Assembly (NCBI GenBank): GCA_030840805.1
Contig: JAVEDU010000027.1
Coordinates: 25,121 to 89,120 of the forward strand
DNA: 64,000 nucleotides
Reading direction: 5' to 3'
Origin: Actinomycetota bacterium
GTDB taxonomy: Bacteria > Actinomycetota > Actinomycetes > Mycobacteriales > HKI-0501
Of this stretch, positions 27,469 to 35,690 are shown piece by piece (the stretch's first letter is position 1; every line of letters starts with the position of its first letter). The notes under the pieces were generated by a model. That model worked only from the letters and a program-made list of their open reading frames with translations, was not told the origin of the DNA and ran no database searches. The translations under genes were made by a program, and so were the position numbers.

Positions 27469-27990
27469 ATGGCGACCGTCCGCCTGGAGATTTCTCCCAC
27501 CCCCGCGCACGTCCGAACGGCGCGTCTGGTCGCCGCGGCCGTGGCTCGCCGCAGCGGCATCGACGAGGTGCTCCTCGACGAGATCCGGTTGGCGGTCGGC
27601 GAGGCGTGCTCGCGGGCGGTCGGCCTCCACCGGATGCACTCCCCGCAGACGCTGGTGCACGTCGAGCTGACCGACGGACCCCGCTTCACGGTCGTCGTCA
27701 CCGACGCGGTGCCCCGCGACCTCGCCCCCACCGAGCTGGGGCTCACGGGCGCCATGCCCGATCCCGTCGCCCTCGTCGCGGCGAGCGCGGCGGGCACCGG
27801 CTCGGCGGAGGACGCCGAGATCGCCGAGGACTCGATCGCTGCCGGCGTCGGCCTCGCGCTGCTCGCCGGCCTCGTCGACGACCTCGACGTGGTGTCCGCG
27901 CCGCACGGTGTCGGGACCGCCGTACGCATGTCCTGGCCGCTGACGCCGCCCGCCGCGCCGGTCCGCGGCGCCGTCCGCCCGTTCCTCTAG
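27469..27990 (+). CDS. Anti-sigma factor, RsbW-like ATPase fold
   Basis: A 173-residue GHKL-fold protein predicted to phosphorylate BldG and bind its sigma factor. LDEIRLAVGEACSRAVGLH corresponds to the N box (Asn replaced), and the AGVGLALLAGLVDDLDV segment to the G box, so nucleotide binding may be atypical. The position directly after bldG is the same as in Streptomyces. The ATG start (MATVRLEISP) follows ten bases after bldG. Confidence 0.88.
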   Translation: MATVRLEISPTPAHVRTARLVAAAVARRSGIDEVLLDEIRLAVGEACSRAVGLHRMHSPQTLVHVELTDGPRFTVVVTDAVPRDLAPTELGLTGAMPDPVALVAASAAGTGSAEDAEIAEDSIAAGVGLALLAGLVDDLDVVSAPHGVGTAVRMSWPLTPPAAPVRGAVRPFL

Positions 27991-28014
27991 GACGGGCGGT
28001 TCCGCTCTCCCGTT

Positions 28015-28069
28015 GATCATGGGAGCTCTTGTCAGACACGCCGGCGTGTCTGACAAGGGCCCCATGATC
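28015..28069. repeat. 55-base near-perfect palindrome after the bldG operon
   Basis: Outer arms GATCATGGG and its complement (9 bp) enclose a small internal bulge and a loopless 30-base palindrome whose arms are CTTGTCAGACACGCC. It starts 25 bases after the anti-sigma stop. It may be a strong terminator or a dispersed palindromic element. The remaining region to hppA (28070-28439) contains three copies of ACCGCCGACAGCCGC at about 28096-28148 and no convincing gene. Confidence 0.85.
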
Positions 28070-28439
28070 GATTCGCCGTAGCGGCCCCTTCCGGCGCCGC
28101 ACCGCCGACAGCCGCACCGCACCGCCGACAGCCGCACCGCCGACAGCCGCGCGGGCCGGCCGCGCGCCGCCCCGCACCGGTACGCACCGCCTTCCACCGG
28201 TATCCGAAATGTCCGCTCGCCGCACCCTCGCGCCCGCGATACCGCCTTCCGCGCGACGCCGTGCCGACCGGCGATGCGCCCCATTTGCCCGCGACCGGAG
28301 GGCCGGCATCACCTGTGAGGAACATCTCCCCTACACTCCGCCCCACCCCGCTCCGCCGGTACCGGGAGCGGGTTTTCCTCGCCCGCCGTGGCCCGGTCGG
28401 CTGCGCTGTGCACCGCGCTTGTTTGGTACAGGAGGATGC

Positions 28440-30722
28440 ATGCCCGGGACCTACCTCAGCGCTGAGGGGTTCGACTTCTCGAGTGACAACCTCAGCCTCA
28501 TCGTGGTGGTGGCCGCCATCGCGCTCATCGCACTCGGTTTCTCCGCCGGACTGGTACGCGACGTGCTCCGCACCGATGCGGGCACGGCCAAGATGCAGGA
28601 GATCGCCGGCGCGGTGCAGGAGGGCGCAGCCGCGTTCCTGCGGCGCCAGTTCAAGACCCTCGGCGTCTTCGCGGTGCTCGCCGCGGTGCTGCTGACCGTG
28701 CTGCCCGCGGACTCGACGAGCGTCCGCATCGGCCGCACCGTGTTCTTCGTGATCGGCGGCTCGTTCAGCGCCTTCATCGCCTGGGGCGGCATGAACATGG
28801 CGACCCGGGCGAACGTCCGGGTCGCCGCCGCCGCCCGGACCTCGGCCGCGGAGGCCATGCGGATCGCGTTCCGCACCGGCGGGGTCGTCGGCTTCCTCAC
28901 GGTCGGGCTCGGCCTGCTCGGTGCCGCCGCGGTGGTGCTCATCTACAAGAGTGACGCCCCGAAGGTGCTGGAGGGCTTCGGCTTCGGCGCCGCGCTGCTC
29001 GCGATGTTCATCCGGGTGGGCGGCGGCATCTTCACCAAGGCCGCTGACGTCGGCGCGGACCTGGTCGGCAAGGTCGAGCAGGGCATCCCCGAGGACGACC
29101 CGCGCAATGCCGCGACGATCGCGGACAACGTCGGCGACAATGTCGGTGACTGCGCCGGCATGGCGGCGGACCTGTTCGAGTCCTTCGCGGTGACGCTGGT
29201 GGCCGCCCTGATCCTCGGCGGTGCCGCGTTCGGTGAGGAGGGCCTGGTGTGGCCGCTGATCGTGCCGGCCATCGGCGCGCTGACCGCCATCGTCGGGGTC
29301 TTCCTCACCCGGCTGCGGCCGACCGACCGCAACGGCATGGCGGCGATCAACCGGGCGTTCTTCATCTCGGCCGCGGCCGGCGCGGTGCTGTCGGCGATCG
29401 CAGCCTTCATCTACCTCCCGGACACATTCGGCGGCCTCGCCAACGTCCCCGATGCGACCAAGAATGTGGACGCCAGCCCGCAGGTCGTGGCCGCCGCCGC
29501 GGTGATCATCGGCATCGTGCTCGCGGTCGTCATCCAGCAGCTCACCGGGTACTTCACCGAGCCGAGCCGCCGGCCCGTCCGGGACATCGGCAAGACCGCG
29601 CTCACCGGCCCGGCGACCGTCGTCCTCTCGGGCATCACGGTCGGTCTCGAGTCGGCCGTCTACACCGCCATCGTGATCGGCGGCGCGGTGTACGGGGCGT
29701 ACCTGCTGGGTGCCGGCTCGATCCTCCTGAGCCTCTTTGCCGTCGCGATGGCGGGCACCGGCCTGCTGACCACGGTCGGCGTGATCGTCGCGATGGACAC
29801 CTTCGGGCCGATCTCGGACAACGCCCAGGGCATCGCGGAGATGTCCGGCGACATCGACGAGGCGGGCGCCCGCGTCCTCACCGACCTCGACGCGGTCGGC
29901 AACACCACGAAGGCGATCACCAAGGGCATCGCGATCGCGACCGCCGTGCTCGCGGCGACCGCGTTGTTCGGCTCGTTCACCGACGCGGTCCGGGGTGCGG
30001 TGCCCGAGGGACTGCTGAAGTCGGCGGGCGACGCGTACACGGGTGTCCTCAACGTCGCGGACCCGAAGAACCTCGTCGGCCTCATCCTCGGGGCCTCGGT
30101 GGTGTTCCTCTTCTCCGCGCTCGCGATCAATGCGGTCACCCGCGCGGCGGGCGCGATCGTGTTCGAGGTGCGCCGCCAGTTCCGGGAGATCCCCGGGATC
30201 ATGGAGGGCACCGGCAAGCCGGAGTACGCCAAGGTCGTGGACATCTGTACCCGCGACTCGCTGCGGGAGCTCGCCACTCCCGGCCTCCTCGCCGTCATGG
30301 CCCCGATCGCGGTCGGGTTCGGCCTCGGTGTCTCGGCGCTCGGCGCGTACCTCGCCGGCGCCATCGCGACGGGCGTCCTGATGGCGGTCTTCCTCGCGAA
30401 CTCGGGCGGTGCCTGGGACAACGCGAAGAAGATGGTCGAGGACGGTGCGCACGGCGGCAAGGGCTCGAAGGCCCACGAGGCGACGATCATCGGCGACACG
30501 GTCGGTGACCCGTTCAAGGACACCGCGGGACCGTCCATCAACCCGCTGCTCAAGGTCATGAACCTGGTCTCGCTGCTCATCGCCCCGGCGATCGTGTCCA
30601 TGAGCCTGGGCGACTCCGCGAACACGCCGCTGCGCCTCACCATCGCCCTCGGGGCCGCGGCGGTCATCGTGGTGGCCGTGGTGATCAGCAAGCGGCGCAG
30701 CATCTCGGTCGGCGCGGACTAG
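28440..30722 (+). CDS. hppA: Proton-translocating pyrophosphatase, K+-independent type
   Basis: A 760-residue polytopic membrane pump that couples pyrophosphate hydrolysis to proton export. The substrate site DVGADLVGKVEQGIPEDDPRN, the NVGDNVGDCAGMAADLFES motif and DTVGDPFKDTAGPSINPL are intact. In the segment GNTTKAITKG a lysine and threonine occupy the positions that distinguish K+-independent enzymes from K+-dependent ones (Ala/Gly), so this is the K+-independent class. The ATG at 28440 has GGAGG four bases upstream. Monocistronic. Confidence 0.97.
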   Translation: MPGTYLSAEGFDFSSDNLSLIVVVAAIALIALGFSAGLVRDVLRTDAGTAKMQEIAGAVQEGAAAFLRRQFKTLGVFAVLAAVLLTVLPADSTSVRIGRTVFFVIGGSFSAFIAWGGMNMATRANVRVAAAARTSAAEAMRIAFRTGGVVGFLTVGLGLLGAAAVVLIYKSDAPKVLEGFGFGAALLAMFIRVGGGIFTKAADVGADLVGKVEQGIPEDDPRNAATIADNVGDNVGDCAGMAADLFESFAVTLVAALILGGAAFGEEGLVWPLIVPAIGALTAIVGVFLTRLRPTDRNGMAAINRAFFISAAAGAVLSAIAAFIYLPDTFGGLANVPDATKNVDASPQVVAAAAVIIGIVLAVVIQQLTGYFTEPSRRPVRDIGKTALTGPATVVLSGITVGLESAVYTAIVIGGAVYGAYLLGAGSILLSLFAVAMAGTGLLTTVGVIVAMDTFGPISDNAQGIAEMSGDIDEAGARVLTDLDAVGNTTKAITKGIAIATAVLAATALFGSFTDAVRGAVPEGLLKSAGDAYTGVLNVADPKNLVGLILGASVVFLFSALAINAVTRAAGAIVFEVRRQFREIPGIMEGTGKPEYAKVVDICTRDSLRELATPGLLAVMAPIAVGFGLGVSALGAYLAGAIATGVLMAVFLANSGGAWDNAKKMVEDGAHGGKGSKAHEATIIGDTVGDPFKDTAGPSINPLLKVMNLVSLLIAPAIVSMSLGDSANTPLRLTIALGAAAVIVVAVVISKRRSISVGAD

Positions 30723-30726
30723 GCCG

Positions 30727-30779
30727 GGACGACTGCCGCGGGGCCCCGGGTACGACCACCCCGGGCCCCGCGGCCGTCC
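30727..30779 (+). terminator. Hairpin terminator after hppA
   Basis: A 12-bp GC-only stem (GCCGCGGGGCCC at 30735 pairing with 30763-30774), extended by GGACG/CGTCC, begins five bases after the hppA stop. Confidence 0.7.
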
Positions 30780-30880
30780 GGGGGAGGGGCAGAGCGCACG
30801 GAGCGGGCGGCGGTACGGTGTCGCGCGGCGCCGCCGGCAGCGGTAGGAGCCGGCACGGCACGGGACCTCGGAGGGACGAC

Positions 30881-31408
30881 ATGCGGGCAGGGATGCGGGC
30901 GGTGGTGGCGGCCGCGCTGGTGTTCGGCCTCGCCGCCTGCGGGTCCGACGGCGTCGAACCGGAGAAGTGGGCGCGTTCGGTCTGCGTCGCCGTGAAGCCC
31001 TGGTCCACCCAGATCGACGCGTCGGTGACGCAGGCGCGCACCAAGATCACCGCCGGCTCCGACCCGGCGCAGACGAAGACCGAGCTCGTGGCGCTGTTCC
31101 GCGGCGCGAAGCGGGCGAGCGACGACGCCGTCGCCAAGGTGAAGAAGGCGGGCGTGCCCGCCGCCGACAACGGTGCGAAGGTCTCCGACCAGTTCGTCGG
31201 CGCGCTGAGCGCGGCCGGGGACAATTTCGGGCGCGCGGCCGACGGCGTGGAGAAGCTGTCCACGGCGGACCGCACCGCGTTCTACAACGGAGTCGTCAAG
31301 GTCGGCGACCAGCTCAGCAAGGACAACAACAAGAGCTCGACGGCGCTGAGCACCGTGCGGTCGAAGGATCTGGAGCAGGCGTTCGACCAGGTTTCCGAAT
31401 GCCGCTGA
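30881..31408 (+). CDS. Small lipoprotein of unknown function
   Basis: A 175-residue exported lipoprotein: basic start MRAGMRAV, hydrophobic stretch and lipobox GLAACGS. The mature part is a Lys/Ala-rich helical protein with two cysteines (SVCVAV and the last residues SECR) that could pair. The ATG has GGAGGGA upstream. I do not recognise a family with a known role; it is followed 13 bases later by another conserved unknown, then topA. Confidence 0.75.
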   Translation: MRAGMRAVVAAALVFGLAACGSDGVEPEKWARSVCVAVKPWSTQIDASVTQARTKITAGSDPAQTKTELVALFRGAKRASDDAVAKVKKAGVPAADNGAKVSDQFVGALSAAGDNFGRAADGVEKLSTADRTAFYNGVVKVGDQLSKDNNKSSTALSTVRSKDLEQAFDQVSECR

Positions 31409-31421
31409 GAATCCCGAGCGC

Positions 31422-32039
31422 GTGATCGGCGACGCCGGCGCTACCGTCTCCTCCGTGCAGCTGTCCTTTTTCACCGCGGGCGCCCAGGCCCCCGACGTCA
31501 CCGACGTCGAGGGGCTGCTCGCCGGACCCGGTCAGGTCGTCACGGTGGGCGCCGCGGCGCGGGTGTCCGTGGTGGCCGGTGCGGAGTGGCGGGTGGCGGC
31601 GCTCCTCGCCGCCTTCGCCGAGCGGGGTCTCGGCGGCAGCCGCGCCACCTCCGTCGAGGGGCACGAGGCGGTGCGGACGGACTTCTCCCCCGAGTTGCTG
31701 CCGCTGGCCCGGGCCTGGGCGCGGGGTGCCGTGAAGGCGCCGCCGCCGGGATTCGCCCTGGACGCCCCGCGCCTGCGCCTGTGGGTGGCGGCGGCCGGCC
31801 GGTCCGACGACCACGGGTACGTTCTGCCGCTCGGCGAGGCGGACCTCGCGTCCTGGGAGTCGGTCGGCGGCGCGCTCGCGGCGGCCGGCCTGGCGGCGAC
31901 GCTGATCGGCCCCCGCGGCGGCGGGCCCGCCTATCGGGTGACCGGCCGCAAGCGGCTGCTGCGGCTGGCCGAGATGGTAGGTGATCCCCCGCTGGGGGTG
32001 CGGCCGGGCGAATGGCCGAACCCGCTCGGCAACCGATAG
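31422..32039 (+). CDS. Conserved actinobacterial protein of unknown function next to topA
   Basis: A soluble 205-residue Ala/Gly-rich alpha/beta protein that reads as a real gene from its codon pattern; related genes of unknown function are usual near topA in actinomycetes. No signal peptide, membrane helix or catalytic motif is recognisable. Blocks such as DFSPELLPLARAWARGAVK and PGEWPNPLGNR are good search handles. The start is either GTG 31422 or GTG 31455. Confidence 0.65.
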   Translation: MIGDAGATVSSVQLSFFTAGAQAPDVTDVEGLLAGPGQVVTVGAAARVSVVAGAEWRVAALLAAFAERGLGGSRATSVEGHEAVRTDFSPELLPLARAWARGAVKAPPPGFALDAPRLRLWVAAAGRSDDHGYVLPLGEADLASWESVGGALAAAGLAATLIGPRGGGPAYRVTGRKRLLRLAEMVGDPPLGVRPGEWPNPLGNR

Positions 32040-32206
32040 TGACCGCGGGCCTGGGGCAGAATGGGACGACGCGGCGAGAAGCACCCAATGCCGGGAACGT
32101 GGAGCTGGACCTCTACGTTTGACACCGAGTACCAGCGAAGGTGCACACTCGCCGCCCGTACGCTGCGTTACAGCGACACTACAAGCCGACGACTCCAGGG
32201 AGCACC

Positions 32207-35047
32207 GTGGCCGCCACCGACACCGACGCCGCCGGCACCGCCGCGCGGAAGCCGTCGCGTGCCCGCAAGAACGGATCCGGCGACGGCACCCGCCTCGTGA
32301 TCGTGGAGTCGCCCGCGAAGGCCAAGACGATCGCCGGGTATCTCGGTCCCGGGTACGTGGTCGAGGCGAGCATCGGCCACATCCGTGATCTGCCCCGCAA
32401 CGCCGCCGACGTCCCGGCCAAGTTCAAGGGGGAGGCGTGGGCGCGCCTCGGCGTCGACGTCCAGAACGAGTTCGAGCCGCTGTACGTCGTGAGCCCGGAC
32501 CGCCGGCAGCAGGTCGCCAAGCTGAAGGAGCTGGTCAAGAACGCCAGCGAGCTCTACCTCGCGACAGACGAGGACCGCGAGGGCGAGGCCATCGCGTGGC
32601 ACCTGATCCAGACCCTGAAGCCCACCATCCCGGTTCACCGGATGGTGTTCCACGAGATCACCCGGTCGGCGATCGAGCGCGCGGTGAACACCACGCGCGC
32701 CCTCGACGACCACCTCGTCGACGCCCAGGAGACCCGGCGCATCCTCGACCGGCTGTACGGCTACGAGGTGTCGCCGGTCCTCTGGAAGAAGATCATGCCG
32801 AAGCTCTCGGCAGGTCGCGTGCAGTCGGTGGCCACCCGCATCGTGGTGGAGCGCGAACGCGCCCGGATGGCGTTCCGTGCCGCCGACTACTGGGACATCG
32901 ACGGGACGTTCCTGGTCGAGAACCCGGCCGACGCCGACGACCCGCGAACCTTCAACGCGACGCTGATCGCGCTCGACGGCGACCGGATCGCCACCGGTCG
33001 TGACTTCGAGCCCACCACCGGTATGGCCCGCAACGAGGTCGTGCACCTCGACGAGGCGGGCGCGCGGGGGCTCGCGGCGCGGCTCGACGGCGTGCCGTTC
33101 GCGGTCACGCGGGTCGAGGAGAAGCCGTACCGGCGCCGGCCGTACCCGCCGTTCATGACCTCCACGCTGCAGCAGGAGGCGGGGCGCAAGCTCCGCTGGT
33201 CGGCGCAGCAGGCGATGCGCGTCGCTCAGCGGCTGTACGAGAACGGCCACATCACCTACATGCGTACCGACTCGACGAACCTGTCGGACGACGCGATCAA
33301 CGCGGCCCGCCGCCAGGTGCGGGAGCTGTACGGCGACAAGTACGTGCCCGCCGAGCCGCGCCGCTACGCCCGCAAGGTGAAGAACGCGCAGGAGGCGCAC
33401 GAGGCGATCCGCCCGTCCGGGGACAGCTTCGCGACGCCCGGCGCGCTCGCCGGCCAGCTCGGGAGCGACGAGTTCGCCCTGTACGAGCTGATCTGGAAGC
33501 GCACGATCGCCTCCCAGATGATCGACGCCGTCGGGCAGAGCGTGTCGGTGCGGCTGTCCGGCACCGCGACGACCGGCGAGGTGGCCGACTTCTCGGCGAG
33601 CGGCAAGACGATCACCGAGCCCGGCTTCCTCCGCGCCTATGTGGAGAGCACGGACGGCGACGGCGAGGGCGACGACGCCGAGCGGCGGCTTCCGCGGCTT
33701 GCCAAGGGTGACCCGCTCGCGGCCGAGCGCCTGGAGGCGACCGGGCACACCACCCAGCCGCCGGCGCGGTACACCGAGGCGAGCCTGGTGAAGGCGATGG
33801 AGGAGCTGGGCATCGGCCGGCCCTCGACATACGCCTCGATCATGCAGACCATCCAGGACCGCGGGTACGTGTGGAAGAAGGGCGCCGCGCTCGTACCGTC
33901 CTTCGTGGCCTTCGCGGTCGTGCAGCTGCTGGAGCAGTACTTCGCGCGGCTGGTCGACTACGGCTTCACCGCCAGCGTGGAGGAGGACCTCGACGACATC
34001 GCCGGCGGCAACCGGCAGCGGGTGGACTGGCTGGCCCGGTTCTACTTCGGTGACGCGAACGGCAATCCCAGCGAGGCCACCGGCGTCGGCGGCCTGCAGG
34101 GGCTCGTGGCCGACAACCTCGGGGAGATCGACGCCCGCGGGGTGAACTCGATCCCGCTGTACGACGGCGTCGTCGTCCGGGTGGGACGGTACGGGCCGTA
34201 CCTCCAGCGCGGCGGCGACGACGGCGACCGCGCGAGCCTGCCCGACGAGGTGCTGCCCGACGAGCTGACGCCGGAGAAGGTCGAGGAGCTCCTCAACGCG
34301 CCCAGCGGCGACCGGGTGCTGGGGACGGAGCCGGAGACCGGCCGCGAGATCGTCGCGCGCGCGGGCCGGTACGGCCCGTACGTGACCGAGACGCTCCCCG
34401 AGGACTCGAAGGACAAGCCGCGCACCGGCAGCCTGCTCAAGTCGATGGACCTGGACACGATCACGCTCGAGGAGGCGCTGCGGCTGCTGTCGCTGCCCCG
34501 CGTGCTCGGCCGGACCGAGGCCGGCGAGGAGATCACGGCGCAGAACGGCCGGTACGGCCCGTATGTGAAGGCCGGCACCGACTCGCGCTCGCTGGAGAAC
34601 GAGGAGCAGCTGTTCACGGTCACGCTGGAGGAGGCGCTCGCGCTGTTCGCGCAGCCGAAGGCCCGGGGCCGCGCGGCCGCGAAGCCGCCGCTGCGTGACC
34701 TCGAGGCCGTCGACCCGGTCAGCGAGAAGCCGATGGTGATCAAGGAGGGCCGGTTCGGCCCGTACGTCACCGACGGCGAGACCAACGCCAGTCTCCGCAA
34801 GGACGACGAGGTGGAGTCGCTGACCGTCGCGCGCGCGGTCGAGCTCCTCGCGGACCGGCGGGCCCGTGGTCCGGCGCCGAAGAAGACGGTGCGCAAGGCG
34901 GCCAAGAAGGCGCCGGCGAAGAAGACGGCGGCCAAGAAGACCGCCGCGAAGTCGACGACGGCGGCGGCCAAGAAGACCCCGGCGAAGAAGGCGGCGCCCG
35001 CCGCGAAGGCGGCGCCGCAGAAGGCCGCGGCGACCACCGAGGGATAG
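32207..35047 (+). CDS. topA: DNA topoisomerase I
   Basis: Type IA topoisomerase of 946 residues that relaxes negative supercoils. The TOPRIM acidic triad is in ATDEDREGEAIAWH, the active tyrosine in ITYMRTDSTNLS, and SAGRVQSVATR is conserved. The C-terminal half has four repeats ending G-R-Y/F-GPY, as in mycobacterial TopA, instead of zinc fingers. The last 60 residues are a Lys/Ala tail (AAKKTAAKS, AKKTPAKKAA) that promotes DNA binding in actinobacteria. GTG 32207 is used, with AGGGAG upstream. Confidence 0.97.
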   Translation: MAATDTDAAGTAARKPSRARKNGSGDGTRLVIVESPAKAKTIAGYLGPGYVVEASIGHIRDLPRNAADVPAKFKGEAWARLGVDVQNEFEPLYVVSPDRRQQVAKLKELVKNASELYLATDEDREGEAIAWHLIQTLKPTIPVHRMVFHEITRSAIERAVNTTRALDDHLVDAQETRRILDRLYGYEVSPVLWKKIMPKLSAGRVQSVATRIVVERERARMAFRAADYWDIDGTFLVENPADADDPRTFNATLIALDGDRIATGRDFEPTTGMARNEVVHLDEAGARGLAARLDGVPFAVTRVEEKPYRRRPYPPFMTSTLQQEAGRKLRWSAQQAMRVAQRLYENGHITYMRTDSTNLSDDAINAARRQVRELYGDKYVPAEPRRYARKVKNAQEAHEAIRPSGDSFATPGALAGQLGSDEFALYELIWKRTIASQMIDAVGQSVSVRLSGTATTGEVADFSASGKTITEPGFLRAYVESTDGDGEGDDAERRLPRLAKGDPLAAERLEATGHTTQPPARYTEASLVKAMEELGIGRPSTYASIMQTIQDRGYVWKKGAALVPSFVAFAVVQLLEQYFARLVDYGFTASVEEDLDDIAGGNRQRVDWLARFYFGDANGNPSEATGVGGLQGLVADNLGEIDARGVNSIPLYDGVVVRVGRYGPYLQRGGDDGDRASLPDEVLPDELTPEKVEELLNAPSGDRVLGTEPETGREIVARAGRYGPYVTETLPEDSKDKPRTGSLLKSMDLDTITLEEALRLLSLPRVLGRTEAGEEITAQNGRYGPYVKAGTDSRSLENEEQLFTVTLEEALALFAQPKARGRAAAKPPLRDLEAVDPVSEKPMVIKEGRFGPYVTDGETNASLRKDDEVESLTVARAVELLADRRARGPAPKKTVRKAAKKAPAKKTAAKKTAAKSTTAAAKKTPAKKAAPAAKAAPQKAAATTEG

Positions 35048-35068
35048 CCGCGGGGGTGCCGCCCGCGG

Positions 35069-35481
35069 TCACGCCAGCACCGCCGCGATCCGCTCCCGCA
35101 GCGACGCGGGGTCGAGCCCGTGCGTGCGGCCGTGGTCGGCCGCGGTCCCGTAGTGCCGGGCGATCGCCCGCGGTACGCCGATCGGCGGGAGCCGCACCGG
35201 ACGCGGGGCGAGCGCGGCCAGCGCGGCCGGGACCAGCACCTTCCCGGCGTACGGCTCGACGGTGACCACCGGCGCGTCCCCGGCGACGGCGGCCAGCGCG
35301 GCACCGTCGAACGGCCGGAGCCGGAGGACCCGGTCGTAGAGGACCCATCGACGTCGAGGGGCGAGGTGGCGGCCGAGGAGTGCTTCTCGTCGCCGGTGCA
35401 CCGGGCGAGCAGGCGCAGGACCTCGTCCGGAACGCGGGTGCCGGGAATCGCCGCGCGGAGTTCGGTGATGGTGGCCGTCAT
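35069..35481 (-). pseudogene. Transketolase relic with internal deletion and frameshift
   Basis: The first 45 codons from ATG 35481 read MTATITELRAAIPG, then TGDEKHSSAATSPLDV, like the start of short actinobacterial transketolases (normally followed by LWVLYDRVL). One base is missing there, and WVLYDRVLRL continues in the next frame. It then jumps straight to a transketolase C-terminal domain (RPFDGAALAAVAGDAPVVTVEPYAGK, then YGTAADHGRTHGLD) and a proper stop. The thiamine-diphosphate and pyrimidine domains, several hundred residues, are gone. It cannot encode an active enzyme. Confidence 0.75.
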
Positions 35482-35690
35482 GCACGTCACCCTCGGACCT
35501 GAAGCGCGGTGGAGGTCAAGTTCTGGGCGCCCGATCGCGTCGCACCCGCTGGCTAGAGTGGACGTTCCGCGGTCGCCGTACCCGTCCGACCGCATCGTCG
35601 AGCCCGGGAGCGGTCATCAGCAGCGAGTCAGTCCTCACGGTCGGTACGACGCCGGAGCGTGCCACCAGCGGTGCCGAACTGCTCGCGGTC

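Noticed and set aside
28032..30476. Large open frame opposite hppA
   Set aside because: Composition (Arg/Asp/His repeats) is the usual shadow of a GC-rich membrane-protein gene.
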